Shown: positions 1 to 8,275, numbered from the stretch's first letter. The stretch: 13,258 bases of DNA from SM23-62 sp964575235 (GCA_964575235.1 CAZNQG010000092.1:1-13258); one strand, 5' to 3'. Numbers and translations are program-made. Notes: a model not told the origin generated them from the letters alone.

Positions 1-1325
1 TGATCAGCAGGAGCCACCTGAACCACTCTGCCTACAAGTATTACAACAACATCGAGGCGGGTACCCTGAAAATCTTCGATTACCGTTCGAATGAGATCCA
101 GACCCGATTCCGGTACGAGCATAATTCCCGTTACGCAAACGGGCTGAAGGTGAATTATGGAGGGGGACTCGAATACGCCCATTACGATAACCGCACCTTT
201 AACCGCATCTTCCAGGACGGGCAGCCCGGGACCATCGATTATAAATCCGGGCTGGATCTCTTCAAATGGTCCTTTTTCGGACAAATGAGCAAGGACTTCC
301 TGAAACAGAGGCTTAACCTTTCACTGGGGATCCGGATGGACGGCAACAGCTACTCCCCCGGGATGGCCAATCCCTTGAATCAATTCTCGCCGCGATTCTC
401 GGCATCCTATGTACTTTCTCCGGGCTGGTCGGTTAATTTCAACACCGGCCGGTATTACCAGCAGGCTCCCTATACCACCATGGGATACCGGAACAACAAC
501 GGTGAGCTGGTCAACCGGGACAACGGGCTGAAATACATTTCCGCAGATCACATCGTAGGGGGATTTGAATTCCTCCCGGATGGGAACTCCAAGGTCAGCC
601 TGGAGGGTTTCTATAAATGGTACCGGGATTATCCTGTTTCCGTGCGCGACAAGGTTTCCATTGCCAGCAAGGGGGGCGATTTCGGCACCTTCGGCGACGA
701 GGAAGTGATCTCCCTGGCAAAAGGAAGGGCTTACGGGCTGGAACTGCTGTACCGGACAAGAGACCTGGCCGGGTTCAACATCATCCTTTCCTATACCCTG
801 GTGCGCAGCGAATCGGAGGAGATCAGCCAGTCCCTCGAGCCGCTGGGAACCTATATCCCGAGCGCCTGGGACAACCGCCACCTTCTGAACCTGACCACCT
901 ACCGCAGGTTCAAAGGCAACTGGCAGGTGGGACTGAAATACCGCTTCGCCGGGGGCGCACCCTATACGCCCTGGGACATGGCAACCAGCGAGCAACGGCC
1001 CGCCTGGGATGTAAGGGGAAGCGGATACCTGGATTATACCCGCTTCAACACTTTGAGACTTAAGGGTTTCCACCAGCTTGATGTGCGTGTGGACAAGGAA
1101 TGGTATTTCAGCAGGTGGAGGCTGAACCTCTACCTGGACATCCAGAATGTGTTGAATTACAAGGCGGACTCACCACCGAACCTTTATCAAAACGAAGACG
1201 TCGACGGAAATCCCATCATACAGAACCCGTCGGACCCGTATATGGACCAGTTGTACAGCCTCAAGGAAATTAAAGCCGAGACCGGGACCATTTTGCCTAC
1301 CATAGGTATCATCGTTGAGTTTTAA
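1..1325 (+). CDS. TonB-dependent outer-membrane receptor, C-terminal part (5' end outside window)
   Basis: The reading frame is open from base 3 to the TAA at 1323-1325, giving about 440 residues with no stop, so the gene starts upstream of the window; the GTG at 150 is internal. The visible part consists of alternating amphipathic strands rich in Tyr, Asn, Arg and Gly, as in a TonB-dependent receptor barrel. Typical late-barrel signatures are present: a FNTGRYYQQAPY-like strand, LGTYIPSAWDNRH, the strand/loop FAGGAPYTPWD, and LNLYLDIQNVLNYK close to the end, with a final aromatic residue in GIIVEF. These receptors import bulky ligands (chelated metals, glycans, cofactors) across the outer membrane using TonB energy. 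The plug domain and any carboxypeptidase-like N-terminal domain are not in view, so the substrate cannot be named. The stop overlaps the start of the downstream lipoprotein gene by one base, which suggests cotranslation. Confidence 0.9.
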   Translation, partial: ISRSHLNHSAYKYYNNIEAGTLKIFDYRSNEIQTRFRYEHNSRYANGLKVNYGGGLEYAHYDNRTFNRIFQDGQPGTIDYKSGLDLFKWSFFGQMSKDFLKQRLNLSLGIRMDGNSYSPGMANPLNQFSPRFSASYVLSPGWSVNFNTGRYYQQAPYTTMGYRNNNGELVNRDNGLKYISADHIVGGFEFLPDGNSKVSLEGFYKWYRDYPVSVRDKVSIASKGGDFGTFGDEEVISLAKGRAYGLELLYRTRDLAGFNIILSYTLVRSESEEISQSLEPLGTYIPSAWDNRHLLNLTTYRRFKGNWQVGLKYRFAGGAPYTPWDMATSEQRPAWDVRGSGYLDYTRFNTLRLKGFHQLDVRVDKEWYFSRWRLNLYLDIQNVLNYKADSPPNLYQNEDVDGNPIIQNPSDPYMDQLYSLKEIKAETGTILPTIGIIVEF

Positions 1326-2077
1326 TGAAATACATGCCTGATATGAAACATGCAGCCCTCATCTTCATCTTGACCCTTGCGCTTTCAGCCTGTAAATCAG
1401 GCAGGGTGCAGGAAACCATACCGAAAACAGACCTGGATGTCAACCAAGGCGGCGCGGGTCCATCGATCTACCTTGATTTCATTAAAGGACCGGCCCATAA
1501 CCATCCTTCCTTCGTCCTCTGGGCGGAGGACATGGACGGCAATTTCATCCAGACGCTTTTCATTTCGAAGGCAGTGGGGTCCAGCGTTTACGAGCACGGG
1601 GATCCTTCCTCGGGCCATTGGGAACCGGCGGAGGTGCGCCGGCCCGCAAGCCTTCCTTACTGGTCGCACCGCAGGGGGGTACGGGCACCCGACGGACTGT
1701 ACGTGCCTTCGCTTGAAAACCCGGTTGCCGACGCCTATACAGGGGCCACGCCCCCCGGCGACTTCGGTGTGCATACGCGCTTCGACCATGATCCGCCCAG
1801 GAAATTCAGGATTTATTTTGAGATCAACCAGACCTGGGACTGGAACGAATACTGGACCAACAACAAGTACCCCGACAACAAGGAATACAAAACTTCCTGC
1901 CAGCCGGCCCTGGTGTACATGTGCGAGGTTGATATGGATAGCCTGAAGGCGGAGTACCCGATGAAGGTCATCGGCCACAGCCATTACGCCGGTGAAACCG
2001 GCCAACTGTTCACGGACCTCAGCACCATGACCACCGCCCTGGAAATCGTCAGCTCCCTGAAGGTAAAATTCATTTAA
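1325..2077 (+). CDS. DUF2271-like lipoprotein coupled to the TonB receptor
   Basis: This 250-residue protein has a lipoprotein signal: a hydrophobic stretch followed by the lipobox LSAC, with Cys23 the likely lipidated residue. The ATG at 1325 overlaps the receptor stop (TAATG). An ATG at 1343 (Met7) would give a more compact signal peptide and may be the true start. The mature part begins with a beta segment FVLWAEDMDGNFIQTLFISK (63-82) and contains DAYTGATPPGDF (136-147) and SCQPALVYMCEVD (191-203). These resemble the predicted periplasmic DUF2271 family as I remember it; this is an inference, not a search result. Histidines are numerous and clustered (58, 60, 91, 98, 115, 150, 155, 218, 220), plus Cys192 and Cys200, so metal or cofactor binding is possible. 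One-base overlap with the receptor suggests it is a surface or periplasmic partner in ligand uptake. Confidence 0.8.
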   Translation: MKYMPDMKHAALIFILTLALSACKSGRVQETIPKTDLDVNQGGAGPSIYLDFIKGPAHNHPSFVLWAEDMDGNFIQTLFISKAVGSSVYEHGDPSSGHWEPAEVRRPASLPYWSHRRGVRAPDGLYVPSLENPVADAYTGATPPGDFGVHTRFDHDPPRKFRIYFEINQTWDWNEYWTNNKYPDNKEYKTSCQPALVYMCEVDMDSLKAEYPMKVIGHSHYAGETGQLFTDLSTMTTALEIVSSLKVKFI

Positions 2078-2161
2078 CTAAACATCTGGCCGGCAGCAAG
2101 AAACACTCCCGCCTCCCCTGACGAAGTATCTGCTCGGCTCGAAACAACGGAATGATTTTTG

Positions 2162-2169
2162 TAAATTTG
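2162..2169 (+). promoter_or_regulatory. Candidate Bacteroidota -7 promoter element for the secreted-protein gene
   Basis: The bases TAAATTTG match the Bacteroidota -7 consensus TAnnTTTG exactly and lie about 60 bases before the ATG at 2230. No clear TTTG -33 element is seen at the usual distance upstream, so support is partial. The surrounding 152-bp gap (2078-2229) holds no other gene; a second weaker match (TAACATTG) lies at 2198-2205. Confidence 0.35.
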
Positions 2170-2229
2170 ATGAAACAGGCAAATGTGCTTTGCCGTATAA
2201 CATTGTTAAATCATTGAAATGAACCAGCG

Positions 2230-3018
2230 ATGAAACAAGCAGCGATCCTTCTTGCTGCCTTCCTTTTTACCCTGGGTCTCCAGGCACAGACCAGCTATAA
2301 GGTTATCAAGGTCAACGGCAGCATCCAGTACGTCCGCACCGGCAACCAGATGGCGCTGGGCGATGTCTTCAGCGAAAATGAAAACCTGTCCTTCGGCAGC
2401 CCTGCCTCCAGGGCCGCCGTCATCAACCCGGAAAAGGGAAGGTTCATCCTGACCCCTGAATCCGCCAGCCGGCTCACGAGTGCAAAATCCAATTTTCTTC
2501 CCGCCATGAGCAACATCAGCACCCGTGGAGGAGCCCTGAATTCCCTGAACGATATCCAAAACCAGTTTTCCGGTCCCGTAGCCATCCTCTATAAGGCAAG
2601 CTGGCACGTCAATCCATACCAGTTCCCCATGGATGAAGAGAACTTTTTCTACCTGCAGCTCCGGTACAATGGGGAGGCCATCAACAAGAAACTGCCCTTC
2701 GATGGAAACAACCTGGTATTTTCCCGCACGGAGATTCTCCGGGTGGACGATCAGCCCATCGGGGCATTCGATGAACCCGGCACGGCACTGTTTTATTACA
2801 CTCCGGAAGGGGCACAGTTCATCAGTTCCTTCGATCTGATCTTCCCCGAGAAAGAGATGCTGAAGGCAGAAGCCGGAATCATCCTCGAGGAATTCAGCCA
2901 GGAGGATTACAGCCGTAAGGTCAACGAGTTGTCGGGCTACCTCTTCGAATTCTACGGAAAACCCGACAAGGAAGACGTTATGCTCTTCCTGGAGAAGGAT
3001 TTCGGCCTCAAAAAATAA
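2230..3018 (+). CDS. Secreted protein with FecR-like N-terminal segment, function unknown
   Basis: This 262-residue protein begins with a clear signal peptide (hydrophobic residues 4-17, likely cleavage after LQAQ, about residue 20) and has no lipobox, so it should be periplasmic or exported. The first mature segment (YKVIKVNGSIQYVRTGNQ, then GDVFSENENLSFGSPASRAAVINP, up to about residue 76) has the VxGxV/GD/SRAAV pattern of FecR-like or similar small beta-domains; this is a resemblance only. The rest (110-262) has no motif I recognise; it is predicted mixed alpha/beta, ending in an acidic/lysine-rich helical stretch. It lies 75 bp before the propeller-PP2C sensor on the same strand, and could be functionally tied to it, though a possible terminator lies between. 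The start at 2230 is chosen because it begins the signal peptide directly. An upstream four-codon ORF (ATG 2219) ends in a TGA that overlaps this ATG. Confidence 0.75.
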   Translation: MKQAAILLAAFLFTLGLQAQTSYKVIKVNGSIQYVRTGNQMALGDVFSENENLSFGSPASRAAVINPEKGRFILTPESASRLTSAKSNFLPAMSNISTRGGALNSLNDIQNQFSGPVAILYKASWHVNPYQFPMDEENFFYLQLRYNGEAINKKLPFDGNNLVFSRTEILRVDDQPIGAFDEPGTALFYYTPEGAQFISSFDLIFPEKEMLKAEAGIILEEFSQEDYSRKVNELSGYLFEFYGKPDKEDVMLFLEKDFGLKK

Positions 3019-3027
3019 GCCGTTCCC

Positions 3028-3053
3028 GGGCAGGTCCCATTCCCTGTCTTTTT
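3028..3053 (+). terminator. Possible weak rho-independent terminator
   Basis: GGCAGG at 3029-3034 pairs with CCTGTC at 3043-3048 (one G-T pair) around an 8-base loop, and is followed at once by five T. The stem is short, so it may only attenuate transcription into the sensor gene. The bases just downstream (TATTTTTA, 3056-3063) are a one-mismatch match to the -7 consensus and could restart transcription for the gene at 3094. Confidence 0.4.
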
Positions 3054-3093
3054 AGTATTTTTAATAGCCGAACCCTACCTCAATAAAACGGCT

Positions 3094-6000
3094 ATGAGAA
3101 TATCTACGACCCTGCTTCTGCTGGTCCAAGGGTTGGCATGCATTCCAACCGCTGGACAGAACCTGAGGCTTCCCATATCCAATTATACCAACAAGGTATA
3201 CGGCCGGGGGTATGAAGCGACCAATTACTGCATCCTGACCGACCAAAGGAACCTGGTTTACGCCGGGAATGCAAACGGGATCCTGGAATACGACGGAAGC
3301 GAGTGGCGTTTCATTCCCGTCAGCCAGGGAGCCTACGTAACCTCCATGGACCTTGCGCCTTCGGGAATCGTTTACGTCGGTTCTCAGCAGGAATTCGGTT
3401 ATCTTGGACCCGGCCGGGCAGGCGAACTTCAATACCATTCTCTGTCCGACCGGCTTGCAGAGGAAGACCGTTTTTTTTCGACCGTATGGGCGACCCATGC
3501 AGCAAAGGATTTTGTTGCTTATCAGGCAGAGGAATGCCTGTTTGTTTTCAGAAAAGACAGCCTGCTTGCCGTTTATCCGGAAACTTCATTTCATACTTCC
3601 TTTCTGGTGGGAGAAAGCCTGTATGTGCGCGAACGAGGAAGCGGACTGAAGGTCCTCAGCGGAAACGCTTTCGAAGCCGTGAAAGGCGGGGAGATCTTTT
3701 CGGATCTGGGGATTTTCGGCATGTTCCCGCTGGATGAATCCGGAAGCGTTCTGATCGCAACCATGGAAAAAGGATTTTACCGGTATGTCCCCGGACAAGG
3801 GATGGAACGAATGCCCACCGACCGGGATGACTTCCTGATCCGTGCGGGAATTCTCGGGGGAATACCCCTTGCGGATGGGAACATTGCCCTTCACAGCCTG
3901 CACCAGGGGGTAATCGTCTGCAACAGGCAGGGTGAGATCATGGCTGTTTTCAACAAGCACGGGGGACTGAACGAGAACGATGTGAAGGACCTCTGGCAGG
4001 ATATGCATCGTAACATCTGGTGCGCATTGAACAACGGAATCGGTAAGATCGATTATGCTTCACCGCTCTCTTACTACGATGAGGATGCGGGACTGGAAGG
4101 CAGCGTGCATGCCGTGATCCGGCATGGGGACCGCCTTTTTGTCGGGACCACCTCGGGCCTGTATGCAGGAAACCGGAAAGGCGGCTTTCAACTTTCCATG
4201 GTTTTCAGTCCCTTTGCAGGGATCCGGGACCAGGTGTGGGACCTGAAATCCGTCGGCAACGAGCTCGTTGCCGGAACCAGCAACGGGCTCTACGTCATCC
4301 GCGGCGAATCGGTACGCAAGGTTTCCGGCATGAATGCCTTCGCCATGCACTACCTGGAGAAGGAAAAACTTATGCTGGTGGGGGGTAGCGGCGGACTCGC
4401 AGCTTTCGATCCGGCACGAAACTGGAGAACGGTCGAAGGCTTCGGGGAAATCCAGGTGGATGTCAAGGCCATCGCACAAAACCGCAGGACCCGTTACGAT
4501 GCTACCGAAATCTGGCTGGGCACCAGCCTGCAGGGAACCGTAAAATTGCTGGTAAACCCTGACCTGAGTTACGAATTTTCCCAATATTACGGTCCGGGCG
4601 ACGGGCTCCCGGAAGACTGGGTGCTGCCTTTTGAGCATCACGACAGCATCGTGTTTGGTACACGCAGCGGGATCATGAATTTCATCGATGAACAACTGAT
4701 CCGTGCGGCTCTTCCGGATTCCCTGAAAGATATTCCGGAATACAACCGCGGGTATTTTGAAATGAGTTACCTGTACGAACGGCCGGTCAATCTTCCGCTC
4801 AGTTTTGTGACGGAGGCGTATGCAAAAACCTGGGCCGTCATCGACAACCAGATCGTTCTGATCGACCAGGAATCCCGGGGGGACTGGATCGAAAAGCCCT
4901 TCCGGAGCATCGATCTTGGAGAAATAAACTTCATTTACCCGGACGACGGGAACACCACCTGGATTGCTGCGGGCGATGGACTCGCACGGTTCGAACTTTC
5001 GTCCATGGATAAACCCACCGGTGATCTCCATGCCGCCATCCGGGCCGTGTACGTCAGCGGTGATTCCCTGATATTCGATGGTATGCAATATTTTCCGGAG
5101 CATTTTTCGGATTGCGATCCCGGTATCCTGTTCAGGCAGCAGGAAGATATGGTCCCCGAACTTACCCATGCTTTCAACGACCTGACTTTCTTCTACACAG
5201 CCCCCTTCTATGATTACGAAAACAAAAACCAGTTCTCCTGGATGCTGAAGGACGGCCGGGAAGGCTGGAGCAACTGGTCCAACCGCCGGGTGACCGGTTT
5301 TACAAACCTTCACGAAGGGGAATATACGTTCCTGGTCCGCATGAAAAGCATATACGGGGACATCAGCGAAGCGGCGGCTTACCGCTTTGTAATACGGCCA
5401 CCCTGGTTCCGGACCGTGCCTGCATATATAGGATACCTCATTCTTCTGAGCATCTTGATCTACATGGCCGTTCGCCTGGGACAGATGAGGCTCCGCAAGA
5501 AGAACGAACGCCTGGAAGCCATTGTCCAGCAAAGGACGGAAGAAATCCGCCTCCAGAACATCAAACTGGCTGCACAGAAAAAGGAAATCACGGACAGCAT
5601 CTACTATGCGGAGCGTATCCAGCGTGCCATCCTGCCTCAGACCGAAAGGATCGCAGACCAGGTGGAAGGCTATTTCATCCTGTTCAAACCGAAGGATATC
5701 GTCAGCGGCGATTTCTACTGGCTGGCTGAAAACGGCAGGAAGATCATCGTTACCGCCGTCGACTGCACCGGCCACGGTGTCCCGGGAGCCTTTATGAGCA
5801 TGTTAGGGGTGAGTTTCCTGAACAAGATCATCCTTGAAAACAATAACCTCCAGGCCGACAGGATTCTCAACGAACTCCGTGAAAATGTCGTCGGTTCCCT
5901 GAAGCAGACGGGCAAGGAAGGAGAAGCCAGGGACGGCATGGATATGGCCCTGGTGGTTATCGACCTTCAGAGGATGACCATGGAATTTGCAGGGGCCAAC

Positions 6001-6354
6001 AATCCCCTGTACATGATCCGGGAGGACGAACTGACCGAGACCAAGGCCGACCGCATGCCGATCGGCTACTACATCGATGCGGATGATTTCTCATCCCATA
6101 ATATACAATTAAAAAAAGGAGATACCCTGTATCTGTTCTCCGACGGTTATGCAGATCAGTTCGGGGGACCCGCAGGAAAAAAATTCAAGTACAAGTCCTT
6201 CAAGGAGCTTCTTTATGAGAATCGCAACAAGTCCATGGAAGACGTCAAACGGGTCCTGGATGATACCATTGAGGCCTGGAAGGCACCCGGGGGCGAAGAG
6301 GGAGATGCGTACGAGCAGGTTGACGATATCCTGGTGATCGGCCTGCGCATCTGA
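3094..6354 (+). CDS. Beta-propeller/Y_Y_Y transmembrane sensor with SpoIIE-type PP2C phosphatase output
   Basis: This 1086-residue protein is a one-component sensor. Residues 1-22 form a signal peptide. Residues about 25-690 form a periplasmic propeller of Reg_prop-type repeats (e.g. VKDLWQDMHRNIWCALNNGI and LFVGTTSGLYAG). Residues about 692-770 form a Y_Y_Y domain, containing FSWMLKDG and the end segment GEYTFLVRMKS. A single membrane helix lies at about 775-796, followed by a charged coiled coil (about 797-845). The C-terminal domain begins ERIQRAILP (840-848) and carries the metal-binding signatures of SpoIIE/RsbU PP2C phosphatases: SGDFYW (Asp873), DCTGHGVPGAF (Asp890), DGMDMAL (Asp947, Asp950), LFSDGYADQF (Asp1017) and the terminal DDILVIG (Asp1077/1078). 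The catalytic domain therefore looks intact. It should dephosphorylate Ser/Thr on a cytoplasmic partner such as an anti-sigma antagonist in response to a periplasmic ligand. No kinase, STAS or sigma factor gene is adjacent. Confidence 0.93.
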   Translation: MRISTTLLLLVQGLACIPTAGQNLRLPISNYTNKVYGRGYEATNYCILTDQRNLVYAGNANGILEYDGSEWRFIPVSQGAYVTSMDLAPSGIVYVGSQQEFGYLGPGRAGELQYHSLSDRLAEEDRFFSTVWATHAAKDFVAYQAEECLFVFRKDSLLAVYPETSFHTSFLVGESLYVRERGSGLKVLSGNAFEAVKGGEIFSDLGIFGMFPLDESGSVLIATMEKGFYRYVPGQGMERMPTDRDDFLIRAGILGGIPLADGNIALHSLHQGVIVCNRQGEIMAVFNKHGGLNENDVKDLWQDMHRNIWCALNNGIGKIDYASPLSYYDEDAGLEGSVHAVIRHGDRLFVGTTSGLYAGNRKGGFQLSMVFSPFAGIRDQVWDLKSVGNELVAGTSNGLYVIRGESVRKVSGMNAFAMHYLEKEKLMLVGGSGGLAAFDPARNWRTVEGFGEIQVDVKAIAQNRRTRYDATEIWLGTSLQGTVKLLVNPDLSYEFSQYYGPGDGLPEDWVLPFEHHDSIVFGTRSGIMNFIDEQLIRAALPDSLKDIPEYNRGYFEMSYLYERPVNLPLSFVTEAYAKTWAVIDNQIVLIDQESRGDWIEKPFRSIDLGEINFIYPDDGNTTWIAAGDGLARFELSSMDKPTGDLHAAIRAVYVSGDSLIFDGMQYFPEHFSDCDPGILFRQQEDMVPELTHAFNDLTFFYTAPFYDYENKNQFSWMLKDGREGWSNWSNRRVTGFTNLHEGEYTFLVRMKSIYGDISEAAAYRFVIRPPWFRTVPAYIGYLILLSILIYMAVRLGQMRLRKKNERLEAIVQQRTEEIRLQNIKLAAQKKEITDSIYYAERIQRAILPQTERIADQVEGYFILFKPKDIVSGDFYWLAENGRKIIVTAVDCTGHGVPGAFMSMLGVSFLNKIILENNNLQADRILNELRENVVGSLKQTGKEGEARDGMDMALVVIDLQRMTMEFAGANNPLYMIREDELTETKADRMPIGYYIDADDFSSHNIQLKKGDTLYLFSDGYADQFGGPAGKKFKYKSFKELLYENRNKSMEDVKRVLDDTIEAWKAPGGEEGDAYEQVDDILVIGLRI

Positions 6355-6379
6355 TCCGGAATTCGTAACTTGCATTACC

Positions 6380-7390
6380 GTGAAAACCGCCCAGTTCTAT
6401 CGTATCCGCGAGGATGGAAAACTGCAATGCCTGCTCTGTCCCCATCTGTGCACTCTGGCCGAGGGAAAAACGGGTAATTGCAGGGTGCGCAGGAACGTAA
6501 ACGGTGAACTGATTGCCGAAACCTACCGCAAGGTATCCGCCGTTCATTACGATCCCATCGAAAAAAAACCGCTTTACCACTTTCACCCGGGAAGCATCAT
6601 CCTGTCGATCGGGGGCATCGGATGCAACCTGGACTGCAGTTTCTGCCAGAACTGCGACATATCCAAGGCGGATGTGTCCGGGTTCCCCTGGTACAAGGAT
6701 TACGCGGTCGAAGACATCGTCAACATGGCATCGGACCATCCCGGCAACATCGGCATCTCCTTTACCTACAACGAGCCGATCATCAGCTACGAATACATGA
6801 TCGAAATCGCACGGCTGGCGACCAGCGTGGGATTGAAAACGGCCATGGTAACCAACGGCTTCATCAACCCGGACCCCCTGATACAGCTCCTTCCGTTCAT
6901 GGATGCCCTGAATGTGGATCTGAAAGCCTTCCGGGATGATTTTTACCGGAAGCATACCCAGTCCAGGCTCGAGCCGGTCCTTGAAACCCTTCGCATTCTG
7001 AGCAAAGCGGAAAAGCACTTTGAAATAACCAACCTGGTTATCCCGGGACTCAACGATGACCCCGGAGTTTTCAGGGAAATGGTGGAATGGATTGCCTCGG
7101 AGCTGGGAGAATATTCCATCCTGCATATCTCCCGCTACTTCCCGCATCATAAAATGAAACGCCCCGCAACCCCTGTAACTACGCTGCTGAAACTTTACGG
7201 GATCGCCAGGGAGAGGTTGCATTTTGTCTACCTGGGAAACCTGGCTTCTTCGGACGGACAGAACACATTCTGTCCCCAGTGCGGCGAATTGCTGATCAGC
7301 CGGAACGGATATCTTACCCGTGTCCGCGGAATCGGGAAGGATGCACACTGCCGCAATTGCAATGCCCCCATTCAAAACCTGGTATTATGA
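6380..7390 (+). CDS. amrS: AmmeMemoRadiSam system radical SAM enzyme
   Basis: This 336-residue protein fits the AmrS family in size and layout. It has a Cys-rich N-terminus (Cys17, 20, 24, 34) and the radical SAM cluster motif C82-N-L-D-C86-S-F-C89, which binds a [4Fe-4S] cluster for S-adenosylmethionine cleavage. Other family-like stretches are SFTYNEPIISYEY, VTNGFINPDPL, ALNVDLKAF and the typical LVIPGLNDD. The C-terminus carries a zinc-ribbon-like pair CPQC (298-301) and CRNC (324-327), as is common for AmrS. The family acts with Memo-like (AmrB) and AMMECR1 (AmrA) proteins; the reaction is not established as far as I know. The start is a GTG at 6380, 25 bases after the sensor stop, since no better in-frame ATG is near. 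Its stop overlaps the start of the next gene by 4 bases (ATGA), so AmrS and AmrB are probably cotranslated. Confidence 0.92.
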   Translation: MKTAQFYRIREDGKLQCLLCPHLCTLAEGKTGNCRVRRNVNGELIAETYRKVSAVHYDPIEKKPLYHFHPGSIILSIGGIGCNLDCSFCQNCDISKADVSGFPWYKDYAVEDIVNMASDHPGNIGISFTYNEPIISYEYMIEIARLATSVGLKTAMVTNGFINPDPLIQLLPFMDALNVDLKAFRDDFYRKHTQSRLEPVLETLRILSKAEKHFEITNLVIPGLNDDPGVFREMVEWIASELGEYSILHISRYFPHHKMKRPATPVTTLLKLYGIARERLHFVYLGNLASSDGQNTFCPQCGELLISRNGYLTRVRGIGKDAHCRNCNAPIQNLVL

Positions 7391-8217
7391 AAATCAGAGC
7401 CCCCGTCGTTGCAGGTGCCTTTTACCCTGGCACTCCCCCCGAGATCAACCGGCTTGTCGACCGGATCATGGACGACGAGAAGGATAAGATCGATTACAGC
7501 TATGCCGGACGGCAGATCATCGGCTGTGTTGTCCCCCACGCCGGATACGTATATTCTGCATACGAAGCCGTTCATTTTTTCGAGATCATTCGAAAGTCCG
7601 GGAAACGGTATGACACCTTCCTGATCATCAATCCCAACCATACCGGGTACGGTGAATACATCGAGGCCGATTCGAACGATGCCTGGGAAACTCCGCTGGG
7701 CAGCGTCCCGCTGGATACCGAGTTCGTACAAGCCCTCGACATCCCCCGGTCCAACCGGGCCCAGCAGCAGGAACACTCCGCGGAGATCATGCTCCCCCTG
7801 CTCCAGAAATTCATACCCTACGATTTCCGCGTTCTTCCCATCTGCATGCTGCGCCAGAATCCCGTATCGGCCATGGAACTGGCCGAGAAAATACACGGGG
7901 CAAACACGCGCCTGGGAAGGGAACTAATGATCATCGCATCGTCGGATTTTTCGCATTTTGAAAGCCCGGAAAACGGAAGGAAAAAGGACGATCTTGTGCT
8001 TGAGCAGATTGAGCAGCAGGATTCCGAAAGGCTTTACGATACCGTGATCCGCAACCGGATCTCGGTTTGCGGGTACGGTCCCATCATGACCCTGATCGAA
8101 TATGCAAGGCTGGTATGCGAAAAGCCCCTAACTGCCATCCTCGCCCGGGGAAATTCCGGGAAAACAAGGCCCTCGGACAGCGTGGTGGATTACATCACCA
8201 TTTTATTCTACGCCTGA
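7387..8217 (+). CDS. amrB: AmmeMemoRadiSam system protein B (Memo-like)
   Basis: With the ATG at 7387 the protein has 276 residues, the usual Memo length. Upstream in-frame starts (from 7279) fall inside amrS and would add an unrelated N-terminus. Memo family signatures are visible: RAPVVAGAFYPG (4-15), VVPHAGYVYSAYEA (His51), NPNH (His85), HSAE (130-133), SSDFSHF (His190) and VCGYGP (Cys228). His51, His85, His190 and Cys228 correspond to the metal-binding His/His/His/Cys set of human MEMO1 (His49, His81, His192, Cys244), so the site looks complete. The fold is related to ring-opening extradiol-type dioxygenases. The ATGA overlap with amrS supports a shared function. In many genomes an AMMECR1-domain protein (AmrA), separate or fused to AmrB, goes with these two. 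Here amrB ends after the Memo domain with no AMMECR1 fusion, and the next gene is on the other strand. Confidence 0.92.
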   Translation: MKIRAPVVAGAFYPGTPPEINRLVDRIMDDEKDKIDYSYAGRQIIGCVVPHAGYVYSAYEAVHFFEIIRKSGKRYDTFLIINPNHTGYGEYIEADSNDAWETPLGSVPLDTEFVQALDIPRSNRAQQQEHSAEIMLPLLQKFIPYDFRVLPICMLRQNPVSAMELAEKIHGANTRLGRELMIIASSDFSHFESPENGRKKDDLVLEQIEQQDSERLYDTVIRNRISVCGYGPIMTLIEYARLVCEKPLTAILARGNSGKTRPSDSVVDYITILFYA

Positions 8218-8275
8218 ACTTTCCCGGATGCCTGGCGAGTCCGGCCCGGATGAGTGGGTTAACGGATGGGAATCC

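Noticed and set aside
3018..3093. AGCCGTT/AACGGCT inverted repeat flanking the gap before the sensor gene
   Set aside because: The arms are only 7 bp and 62 bases apart, with one arm touching the upstream stop codon and the other ending at the base before the sensor start; chance is a sufficient explanation.
4060..5775. 571-codon open frame on the - strand inside the sensor gene
   Set aside because: It is antisense to the propeller and phosphatase coding region, has no recognisable domain, and the + strand frame has clear domains throughout; long antisense frames are common in GC-rich codon use.
6245..7375. 376-codon open frame on the - strand opposite amrS
   Set aside because: It is antisense to a well-supported radical SAM enzyme with intact motifs, and its translation shows no family features.
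7279..7386. N-terminal extension of amrB from an in-frame start at 7279
   Set aside because: The added residues lie inside amrS, are not Memo-like, and the ATG at 7387 gives the standard Memo N-terminus and an ATGA overlap.
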